Source of the DNA: CAJXJP01 sp964022365
GTDB lineage: Bacteria; Patescibacteriota; Gracilibacteria; BD1-5; UBA6164
Assembly: GCA_964022365.1 (NCBI GenBank)
Contig: CAXHZN010000005.1
Coordinates: forward strand, 28,483 to 92,482
Direction: 5' to 3'
DNA: 64,000 nt
Shown here in pieces: positions 1-7,953 of this stretch (position 1 is the stretch's first letter; each line of letters begins with the position of its first letter). The notes under the pieces were generated by a model, which was not told where the DNA came from, ran no database searches, and was given only the letters and a program-made list of their open reading frames with translations. Position numbers and translations under genes: made by a program.

Positions 1-167
1 CTACTCGTAGTGGACCAGAAGTCGATTTCATAGCATTATCCAATGTACATTGGATATTTTGTTGGCAAGTATTCGCTAACATTGTGTAAACTCCATCTTG
101 TTGCACTCGAAATTGAGTAAAACCAAATCTAATAATTTTTGAGTGGATGTCAAAAAGATTTTAAAAT

Positions 168-193
168 AAAAAGTGCGTTTCGCACTTTTTATT
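168..193. terminator. Bidirectional hairpin terminator
   Basis: A 10-bp perfect stem (AAAAAGTGCG with CGCACTTTTT) around a TTT loop, with A-runs and T-runs on both sides so that it can work in either direction. It lies at the end of the minus-strand gene to its right. The 167 bases to its left hold no gene that I can assign: a short frame is open on each strand, and neither has enough sequence to judge. Confidence 0.75.
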
Positions 194-452
194 GGACATA
201 ACTGATACTTGGAAAATATTTTTCAATGATGATTTTTCTTTCAAAATCGTCTAAAATATCCTTTTCTTCAATTTCTTTCACAGTCTGGAATAAACAATTT
301 TCTATCGAGGAAATCCTCGTTTGAGACTGTATAAGTTGTTCGACATTATTTGAAAAATTTGTTGAGATTTCACATAATTTTTTAATGAGTTTAACATGTT
401 TCATATAAAAAATCATTGAGTACTCGCTAAATTCAAAGACAGTTTTCTCCAT
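189..452 (-). CDS. Unknown 87-residue protein
   Basis: Not recognised. The 87-residue product is charged and mostly helical in character, with a Lys/Ile/Glu-rich middle, no signal peptide and no membrane segment. The start is well supported: AAGGAAGG, a good Shine-Dalgarno sequence, lies about nine bases before the ATG, which is unusual in this window. The frame needs no UGA codon, and its stop lies inside the hairpin terminator. It is transcribed divergently from the next gene. I infer a small soluble protein and no function. Confidence 0.6.
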   Translation of the reverse strand: MEKTVFEFSEYSMIFYMKHVKLIKKLCEISTNFSNNVEQLIQSQTRISSIENCLFQTVKEIEEKDILDDFERKIIIEKYFPSISYVQ

Positions 453-505
453 ATCTATTATCCTTCCTTTTTTTCAGTAAAACATTTATATAAAATAATA
501 TATAA

Positions 506-535
506 TTGTCAAATATTTGAAATTATTTTTATTAT
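506..535 (+). promoter_or_regulatory. Putative promoter for the 73-residue gene
   Basis: TTGTCA and TATTAT separated by 18 bases, 38 bases before the ATG at 574. This is a close match to the sigma-70 consensus in the AT-rich gap between two divergent genes. Confidence 0.45.
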
Positions 536-573
536 CTGATAGAATAAAGAAAAATATTATTATAAAAATATTT

Positions 574-795
574 ATGGAACAATTAAAAAATATTTCTGAA
601 ACTCAAGAAGTTGAAAAATATACAGCAGAAGTTCAAAAACATATTGATGAAATACCAAGTTGGATTTGAATTTTATTAGTTATGCCAAAAAATCCAGCTG
701 CCGTTACTGATAAAATAAATGAATATAGAAAATTAAAGGCTGCAAATGATGATAGAGATTCTCAAAGTTTGCATGAATATTTTACGAATAAATAA
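574..795 (+). CDS. Unknown 73-residue protein
   Basis: Not recognised. It is open only if the single UGA in the middle (IPSWIGIL) is read as glycine. The product is small, acidic and Lys-rich with one short hydrophobic patch (WIGILLVM, about residues 30-37) followed by a proline, which is too short for a clear membrane helix. It ends with TAA, and a promoter-like sequence lies upstream. Confidence 0.55.
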
Positions 796-867
796 TTTTG
801 AAAATACTACTTTTCAGAATTATTTTTTTGGATATAATCTTTTTGCTTATTAATTAAAAAGATACGT

Positions 868-1125
868 ATGAAATGTCCAAGCTGTAAAGAAGTAACACTT
901 TTAATGAGTGAAAAAAAAGGAGTTGAAATTGATTATTGTCCAGAATGTAGAGGTATTTGGTTAGATAAAGGTGAGTTAGAAAAACTTATCGAAAAAGAAA
1001 ATCAAATCCATGAAACTTATGAAAAACAATATTCAAAAGAATCTGAATATTCTCATAAAGCAGATTACAAAAAAAAGAAAAAATCTTCTATTTTTTGAGA
1101 AATTACTGATATGTTTGATTTCTAG
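868..1125 (+). CDS. TFIIB-type zinc-ribbon protein
   Basis: An 85-residue protein of the zf-TFIIB family. Near the N-terminus two CPxC knuckles (CPSC at residues 3-6, CPEC at about 24-27) are followed by RGIWLDKGELE, which is the family signature. Such proteins probably bind one zinc ion, and their role is unknown. The rest is a Lys/Glu-rich tail. A UGA at 1096, read as glycine, extends the frame by nine residues to TAG, just before a terminator, so this longer end is preferred. Confidence 0.85.
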
Positions 1126-1127
1126 TT

Positions 1128-1163
1128 TAAATCACTTTACATTGCAAAGTGATTTATTTTTTT
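1128..1163 (+). terminator. Hairpin terminator after the zinc-ribbon gene
   Basis: An 11-bp perfect stem (TAAATCACTTT with AAAGTGATTTA), a 7-base loop and a run of T. It starts three bases after the TAG stop. Confidence 0.85.
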
Positions 1164-1250
1164 GACTTTTGTGTACTTGTGCGTAATCTTTGGATAATTA
1201 CTATTTATATATCAAATATGACTCAAATATTTTCTATCAGCCTGCATCCC

Positions 1251-1388
1251 GTAAACCCTTAATTTTAAGGGAGTTTTACGCTGCATAAATAGAAAATATT
1301 TTTGTAAACTCTCTTTTTATTAAGGGAGTTTTTTGTTATATGAAAAAATAATAATCCACCCTAGCCCTCCTTTAATACTAAAGGAGGG
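1251..1388. repeat. Cluster of CCCTT/AAGGG hairpins
   Basis: Three hairpins with related stems: GTAAAACTCCCTT-type at 1251-1279 and at 1303-1332, and CCCTCCTTT with AAAGGAGGG at 1365-1388. No gene is seen between 1164 and 1487. The stems resemble the one inside the 69-bp repeats that follow, so this is probably a patch of related, decayed repeat units. Confidence 0.6.
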
Positions 1389-1412
1389 AATATGAAATAG
1401 AGAAAAATAAAC

Positions 1413-1481
1413 ATCAACTTGTTCCCTTTATTCTAAAGGGAGCTGCCTGAAAGGCTGAGGGATTATTACATTTAATTAAAA
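1413..1481 (+). repeat. 69-bp direct repeat, copy 1
   Basis: It matches the copy at 1865-1933 at 68 of 69 positions (C versus T in GCTGYCTGAAAGG). It contains a TCCCTTTA/TAAAGGGA hairpin and GCTGCCTGAAAGGCTGAGGG. It ends seven bases before the DUF559 gene. Confidence 0.9.
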
Positions 1482-1487
1482 TAAATT

Positions 1488-1865
1488 ATGACTTACCACA
1501 TACCTGATAGGTTAAAAGAAATAGCTAGGGATTTAAGAAATAACATGACAGAATCTGAAAAACTTTTATGGAATCATATTAGATGAGATACTTTATGAGT
1601 AAGAATTTTAAGGCAAAAGATATTTTATGTCTATACTGAAAATAATTGATATGATAGATTTATAATCCCAGATTTTTATATAGCGAATAAAAAACTTATT
1701 ATAGAAGTGGATGGAAGTATTCATAAAGTATCTGAGATTATGAATTTAGATAAGATTAAAGATGAACTGATTATGAAAAGATGATTTAAAATCTTAAGAA
1801 TTACAAATGAAGAAATTCAAAATGATATTCAAAAAGTACTAATAAAAATAAAACAAGAACTATAA
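1488..1865 (+). CDS. DUF559 domain endonuclease-like protein
   Basis: A 125-residue protein matching the DUF559 family, which is related to Vsr-type very-short-patch-repair nucleases. The N-terminal half carries the family's ARDLRNNMTESEKLLW motif. The nuclease core has IPDFY (D62) and, about 11 residues later, IIEVDG (E73 and D75), the usual acidic metal-binding residues, and ends with ILRITNEEI. Five UGA codons are read as glycine. It is exactly flanked by two nearly identical 69-bp repeats, which suggests that gene and repeats move or are inherited as one cassette. No substrate is known for most of the family. Confidence 0.9.
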
Positions 1866-1933
1866 TCAACTTGTTCCCTTTATTCTAAAGGGAGCTGTCT
1901 GAAAGGCTGAGGGATTATTACATTTAATTAAAA
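1865..1933 (+). repeat. 69-bp direct repeat, copy 2
   Basis: It begins at the last base of the DUF559 stop codon and matches the copy at 1413-1481 with one mismatch. The 452-bp spacing means that one repeat plus the gene forms a unit. It lies just upstream of proS. Confidence 0.9.
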
Positions 1934-1958
1934 AAATTAATTATTAAAAAAATATATT

Positions 1959-3185
1959 ATGTTAAAATTATCAAATTTTGCGTTCAAAACGTTAAAAACA
2001 AGACCAAATATCAGTGATAATATTTCCACTGGGATTTTATTGCAAGCAGGATTTATCAGACAAACTATGGCAGGAGTGTACAATTATACAACTCTTTGAT
2101 TAAAAGTTTTGAGAAATATAGAAAATATTGTCAGAGAAGAAATGGATAATTATGGTGCAAATGAAATGTTGTTATCAGCTCTTTCTCCAAAAGATGTTTG
2201 GGAAAAAACAGGAAGATGGGATAAAGTAGATGTTTTATTTAAAATTCCTGCAAGTGAAGGAAAAGAATATGCGTTAAATCCAACACACGAAGAAGTGGTA
2301 ACTCCACTGATGAATGAATTTATTGAGTCGTATAAAGATGCAGGAAAATGTGTGTATCAAATACAAAATAAATTTAGAAATGAAAAAAGAGCAAAATCTG
2401 GGATTTTAAGAGGAAGAGAATTTTTGATGAAAGACGCCTATTCATTTCATATTGATAATGCTGAATTTGAGGAGTATTATACAGGAATGCAAAACGTGTA
2501 TATGAATATTTTTGCACGTTTAGGGTTGAAAGATTCTACGGTTATGTGCGTGGCTGACGGATGAGATTTTACCGATAAATTTTCTCATGAATTTCAAGTG
2601 ATTACTCCAATTGGGGAAGATACAATTTACGTTTGTGAAGACTGTGGTCTTGGTCATAATGAAGAAGTTTTAGATGGTGAAAAAAACTTTGAATGTAGTT
2701 CATGTGGATCAAAAAAACATATAATTGAAAAAGCTTCAGAAGTTGGAAACATTTTTCCACTCGAAACAAAATTTTCAAATGCATTTTGATTAAAAATGTG
2801 AGACGAAAATAATAAACCTCAAGATGTTTTAATGGGATGTTATGGAATTGGGATTTCTCGTTTAATGTGAGTAATTTCCGAAGCTTTTATGACGGAAAAG
2901 TGAATAGCTTGGCCAAAATCTATTGCTCCAGCAAGCCACTATATTATCGTAATGTGAGACGAAAATTTAGACGTTGCTACTCAATTAGCTACTGATTTAG
3001 AATCTCAATGAAATACAGTTATTTTGGACGATAGGAAAGGGAAAAAATTTGGATTCTGACAAAAAGCAGGAGACTGTGAGTTATTTGGAATTCCAAATAG
3101 AATTGCTATTACTCCTAAAACACTCGAACAAGGTTGATATGAATTGACGGTGAGATGAGAAGAAAGTAAAATAGTTTCTTTATAG
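1959..3185 (+). CDS. proS: Proline-tRNA ligase, short form without editing domain
   Basis: A class II aminoacyl-tRNA synthetase that charges tRNA-Pro. Visible motifs are TRPNIS near the N-terminus, the proline-binding THEE (residues 109-112), motif 2 FRNE with the following KRAKSGILRGREFLMKD (from 139) and motif 3 GCYGIGISRLMG (from 293). The anticodon-binding domain follows. At 408 residues it is far shorter than the roughly 570 residues of E. coli ProRS: the large INS editing domain between motifs 2 and 3 is replaced by a short stretch with a four-cysteine zinc-knuckle pattern (C226, C229, C246, C249). UGA is read as Gly in several conserved places, including ADGGDF. Confidence 0.95.
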
Positions 3186-3191
3186 AATTAT

Positions 3192-3219
3192 AAAAAAGGA
3201 CACTGAGTCCTTTTTTTTG
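3192..3219 (+). terminator. Terminator after proS
   Basis: AAAAAAGGA paired with TCCTTTTTT around CACTGAG, then T residues, seven bases after the proS stop. Confidence 0.8.
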
Positions 3220-3274
3220 TTGATTTATTTTTGTAATATTGTATAAATAGTAAAATATTTTTTTATATTGTATT

Positions 3275-3415
3275 ATGAATAATAAAAAGAATTCAATTTG
3301 AGAAAGGATTCCACTTACGGAAGAAAGAATTGATAAAATGAGGAAAGATGCATTTCCAAGTGTATTTCAAAGAATAAAAATGGCAGTAAAAAATATATTT
3401 AATCAAGAAAAGTAA
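3275..3415 (+). CDS. Unknown 46-residue basic protein
   Basis: Not recognised. A very short frame with one UGA-Gly (NSIGERIP). The product is rich in Lys and Arg and looks amphipathic at its C-terminus (FQRIKMAVKNIF). It ends two bases before the rlmH start, so the two are probably co-transcribed. Confidence 0.45.
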
Positions 3416-3417
3416 TA

Positions 3418-3870
3418 ATGATAAAATTAATTTCATTTGTTGATAGTTTTAAACATTATCAGCAACCAATTGATGAATTTACAAAAAGATTATGAAAATC
3501 AGTAGATTTTATAAAACTCAAACCAAGTAAAAGGAAAACTCCTGATGAAATTGTTGCTGAAGAGACAAAAATTTTATCAGAATTTTTAGAAAAACAAAAA
3601 GGGTATAAAGTTTTATTATATATTGATTCTAAATTTTTATCGACTGAAGATTTTTATGATTTTGTAGAAAAAACGCAAATGGATTTTGCAAATTTAGTTT
3701 TTGTTATATGATGAGCGTATTGAGTTGATTATAGTAAAATTCAAAACCACATAGATAGGAAACTAAGTTTTTCTCCTATGACGTTTCCACATGCTCAAGC
3801 AATTATGATGCTTTTAGAGCAAATCTATAGAGTGCAATGTATGAAAAAGGGTACCGCGTATCACCATTAA
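3418..3870 (+). CDS. rlmH: 23S rRNA pseudouridine1915 N3-methyltransferase
   Basis: A 150-residue SPOUT-class methyltransferase of the RlmH (YbeA) family, which methylates pseudouridine 1915 of 23S rRNA with S-adenosylmethionine. The length is normal (about 155). The signature VIGGAYG (glycines 98-99, both written UGA) and the C-terminal knot LSFSPMTFPHAQAIMMLLEQIYR ending in YHH are intact. It follows a 46-residue gene by two bases. Confidence 0.93.
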
Positions 3871-3908
3871 AACTAAAAAAGGAGTTTTATCTGGTTACAT
3901 AAATAAAT

Positions 3909-4280
3909 ATGTTATTTTTAAATGCATGAGTTGAAATTCATGAAACTCCAAACCATAAAGATTTAATATTAAAATTTTTATCCAAAGATTATAATTTGCC
4001 ATCTAGAGAAAATCTGCTAAATTTTGTTGCAGCGTTAAATATTGATAAAGATAATTTTCTGACTCAAGTATTTTGAGCAATCAAATCACTTGATAATATG
4101 AATAAAGAACAGGTAAATTTTTTAGAATCAAAAAAAAGATATTATTTATATCAGTATTATTTCAGTCCTTGAACCCTTACTTGAGAAGAAAAAGAAGAAT
4201 TAGAAGAAATATTTTTCTCTCAAAATAATATTTCTCAAAATACATCTCAAGTTCAAAATTTAGTTTCTCAAATCTTTTAA
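3909..4280 (+). CDS. Unknown 123-residue protein
   Basis: Not recognised. Four UGA codons are read as Gly. The protein is acidic in its second half (a run of Glu around EEKEELEEIF) and Asn/Gln-rich at the C-terminus, with no membrane segment. It follows rlmH by 38 bases and a terminator-like hairpin lies after it, so it probably ends the proS-distal transcript. Confidence 0.6.
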
Positions 4281-4313
4281 TCTAAAGATTGTGTGAAGTA
4301 AATTGATAAAATT

Positions 4314-4350
4314 AAAAATACTCTTACAATAAAGTAAAAGTATTTTTTTT
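4314..4350 (+). terminator. Terminator before the sigma-factor operon
   Basis: An AAATACTCTTAC stem paired with GTAAAAGTATTT (one G-T pair), followed by eight T. It closes the unit that ends at 4280. Confidence 0.7.
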
Positions 4351-4384
4351 GTCACTTTTTTATTTTATTTTCGTTAGATTGAGT

Positions 4385-4939
4385 ATGGAAGATAAACAAA
4401 TTGTTCTCGCGTGTCAATCAGGTGATCTTGCAAAATTTTGAGAATTGTATGATAAATATATAAATAAAATTTATAAATTTATTTATTTAAAAACTACAAA
4501 CAGCGAAGTCGCAGAAGATATCACAAGTGAGGTATTTATAAAAGCAATGAATTCTATTTGAAAATTTGATACACAAAAATCAAATTTTAGTTTTCAATCT
4601 TGGATTTATACCATTGCTCAAAATAAAGTGATTGATTACTACAGAACAAATAAACAAACAGCCGATATAGAAGAGTGTTTTGATTTAGGTGAATATAAAG
4701 ATTTTTCATGAGATATTGATAATAAAGATAAGCTCACTGAAGTAATGAATTTTTTAAATACACTCAAGCCAGAACAAAAAGAAATATTAATTTTACGTAT
4801 TTGGGAAGACCTAAGTTATAAAGAAATTTCTGAAATAACTGGGAAATCTGAAGATAATTGTAAAAAAATAGTTTCTAGAAATTTAAAAAACATAGCTGCA
4901 AATTTTATTATTTTCCTTTTTATTTTATTTTTAATCTAA
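4385..4939 (+). CDS. ECF-type RNA polymerase sigma factor
   Basis: A 184-residue sigma-70 family protein with the two-domain ECF architecture. Region 2 covers about residues 10-95 (including TSEVFIKAM and FQSWIYTIAQNKVIDYYR), and region 4 about 125-170 (LKPEQKEILILRIWEDLSYKEIAxI-type helix-turn-helix). After region 4 comes an unusual hydrophobic C-terminal tail (NFIIFLFILFLI). It overlaps nothing but lies one base before the next gene, a membrane-anchored protein, in the classic sigma/anti-sigma arrangement. Confidence 0.88.
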
Positions 4940-4940
4940 T

Positions 4941-5561
4941 ATGAATTCAGATAAAAAAATGTACGAACAATTGCTGAAATATCATCCTGAATTCAAAGAT
5001 TCTAAGGAAGATATAAAAAAAGCAATTCACCAATTACAAGAAGTAAATCCAGATATAAAAGTAAATCAAGTGTTTGCTGATAAATTGAAAAATAGACTCA
5101 ATAGTATGGCAGAATATAAAACTCAAGAAAAAAAATCAACATTTTGATTATTCTCTTTTTTTGTACCAGTATTTACATTTTGATTTGCAGTTTTTGGTTT
5201 TTGGTATTTAAGTGATGATTTAATTTCTCCAGATGAAAATTTTCAACATAAAATAATGCCAACTGGCTGAGCTGCACCTGCTATGCTTGAAATGAAAGTA
5301 TCTGAACAAGATCAGTCTGAAAATACAAGAATGTTGATGATGCCGAGTGGAGATGAAAATACTCAAGATAATCAAATGCAAGATACTTTTGAAGTAGAAA
5401 GTTTTATGGCTGACATAAGAGACGATTATTTACTTTGGTGTGAAGATAATTTTGGACAAATTTCAACTCTCAATGATCAAACAAGAGTGTGTAATTTAGA
5501 AAAAACAACATGTTTAGAAAATGATTTTTATGAAGGAAATTGTATCACTCAGGAAAAATAA
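4941..5561 (+). CDS. Single-pass membrane protein, putative anti-sigma factor
   Basis: A 206-residue protein with a cytoplasmic N-terminal part (about 68 residues), one membrane helix (LFSFFVPVFTFGFAVFGFWYL, about 70-90) and an extracytoplasmic acidic C-terminal part with four cysteines near the end (WCEDNF, VCNLEKTTCLE and NC). Position (one base after an ECF sigma gene) and topology suggest an anti-sigma factor; no recognised zinc anti-sigma motif (HxxxCxxC) is visible, so this is inference. UGA-Gly codons at 5145, 5190 and 5268 join what would otherwise be three frames. Confidence 0.7.
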
Positions 5562-5583
5562 TTTATTTAATAAGTAAAAAATT

Positions 5584-7851
5584 ATGAAATTTATTGTAAT
5601 GTTATTTGTTCTATTTTTCTTTGCAGTTTCACAAGTTTGAGCTACTCAAGTAGATAATTCTATCGAATCAGAAATTAATAAGCTAGAAGTAAAAGAATCA
5701 AGTGGTGATTTTACTCTCAAAACATTTTCTTCATGCTCTGCTATGGATGAAGTTATGAATGACTATATAAAAGATTATTGGAAAAGTAAACCTCAAAGAA
5801 ACTATTATTATGACGATATGGTTATTGATGAAATTATGGATGATTCTTTAGATTCTAATGAATCTGAAACAGTAGAATCATCAAAATCTTCAAATGTATC
5901 AGCAGGAGATTTTTCTTCTACAAATACGCAAATTCAATGAGTTGATGAATCAGATATCATTAAAACTGATGGAAAATATGTTTATTTTTATAATCAAGAT
6001 AAAAAATCTGTTTTTATTGGAGACGTACAAGATCCAAAGAATATAAAAATTATAAAAGAAATAAAAATTCCAAATAATATTAGCTCTCCAGTTTTATATA
6101 TTGATGAAAATAGATTAATTATAGTTGGTTGAGGGTATATACATGCAAAATCACATAAATCAGATAATTATTATTCATGAAATACAAGTTCAAAAGTTTT
6201 TACTATTATTTTTGATACCACAGATATATCTAATCCAAGTTTGATAAAAATGTTTGTTTCAGATGGTGATTATTCTAAATCAAGAAAAATCTGAGATACG
6301 CTTTATTTGCTATCAAATAAATCGTTTTATGTTCCATATTACCTTTTTGATCAAGAATGATATAAGGCATTTGATTCAAGTGTAATTATGCCAAAATCAA
6401 TGGAACTTACAAAAACTACGGATGTTTCAAAACAAAATACTCTCGTAAATAATAAAAAATATCCTTACGAAGTTACTGCTTGAGATATGGTAGATTGTAA
6501 TGAAATTTCATATTCTTTTCCTGATAAAGATTCTTTTGATGAAATCGAATTTTCTCCAAGTTTTAATATTATTTCTGCTATAAATATCCGTGATATTCAA
6601 CAAAATGTTGAAACTGATGTGATTGCCGGAAATAGTGCTGAAATATTTATGAGCCAAGATAGTTTATATATTACAGATAGACAATATATAAAAAATAATT
6701 TTAGATGTGCTCCTGGTATGATGTGTATTCAACCATTTTTCTTTTGAGGAAGTAATACTATTGTTCATAAACTCAATATAGATAAACAAAATGTAGATTA
6801 TCAAACTTCAGCTTTAATTCCAGGTTCTCCATTAAATCAATATTCTATGGATGAACATGAGGGGAATTTTAGAATTATTACTCAAAAATATTCTCCAGAA
6901 AAAAATACAGCTGTATATACTTTAGATGAAAATCTAAAATTATTATGAAGTTTAGATGGGTTAGGAAAAACTGAAGATTTTAAATCGTCTCGTTTTATGT
7001 GAGATAAATTATTTTTAGTCACGTTTGAACAAATTGATCCATTTTATGTAATTGATATGTCAGATGATTCTCAACCGAAAGTACTTTGAGAATTAAAAAT
7101 ACCAGGATATTCTACATACTTACATCCTTATGATGAAAATCACATTATTTGAATTTGATATAACACAACACAAAATAAATGGTGAGGAACTATTAACGAT
7201 GGAATAAAAATTGATTTGTATGAAATAGATTATAATAGAGCTCCCGCAGATAAAGTTGAAGAAGATGAAAATGGAAATTTTCAAGAAAATCTCTGAGATA
7301 TTTATGTCGCGCAAAAATTTACAAAAACAATTGGTGAATATGGAAGTACTTCAGAAGCAACATATAATCCAAGAATGTTTATGTGGAATGCCAATAAAAA
7401 TCTGTTATTACTACCAGCAAAAATATTTATAAATTCTCCCGATGACCAATATAAAAAAATAGATTTTTATCAAGGTTTATTTAGTTTTGAAATAAATAAA
7501 GATACTGGAATAACTCAAAAATATAAAACGACGCATATTGATTTTTCAAACCTAGAAGACAAAAGAAAAGATTTATGTAGTAAATATTCTCAATCTTGAG
7601 AAGAAACATGTAAAGAGTTAATTGATGGAACTATGTATTGTGCTCAAAAAACTCAACAATATGTACCAACCTATTGTTATGCGGATTCTACTCTTTGAGA
7701 ATTTAAGGCTAGATTTGCATATGATTACTCTAAAGATTATATAAAAAGAGCATTATGGATTTGAGATACAGCTATTACTGTTTCAACTAATTATATTATG
7801 ACATCTGATTTACAATCATGAGAAACAATTGATACAATTCAAATGAAATAA
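5584..7851 (+). CDS. Secreted beta-propeller domain protein
   Basis: A 755-residue protein with an N-terminal signal peptide (MKFIVMLFVLFFFAVSQVGA) and a large domain matching the secreted beta-propeller family PF09826. The signature GVDESDIIKTDGKYVYFYN begins near residue 119, followed by repeated blade-like strands such as SPVLYIDENRLIIVG. The family occurs in bacteria and archaea next to sigma/anti-sigma genes and its function is not settled. Paired cysteines occur near the C-terminus. About 20 UGA-Gly codons are used. It is the third gene of the sigma-factor operon, so it is either the sensor or the main target of that system (inference). Confidence 0.85.
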
Positions 7852-7862
7852 TAGAAAATTTT

Positions 7863-7897
7863 AAAAAAGTAAGAAAGAAATTTCTTACTTTTTTTTG
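7863..7897 (+). terminator. Terminator after the beta-propeller gene
   Basis: A 14-bp stem AAAAAAGTAAGAAA/TTTCTTACTTTTTT with a GAAA loop and T-tail, twelve bases after the stop. Confidence 0.88.
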
Positions 7898-7953
7898 ATT
7901 GTTTTGTAAATTTATGAGATAATACATATAACGATATTATTAAAAATAAATAA

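Noticed and set aside
1..167. Possible gene fragment at the left edge
   Set aside because: One frame is open on each strand (plus to a TAA at 87-89; minus from an ATG preceded by GGAG running off the edge). The stretch is too short to choose, and neither translation matches a family I know.
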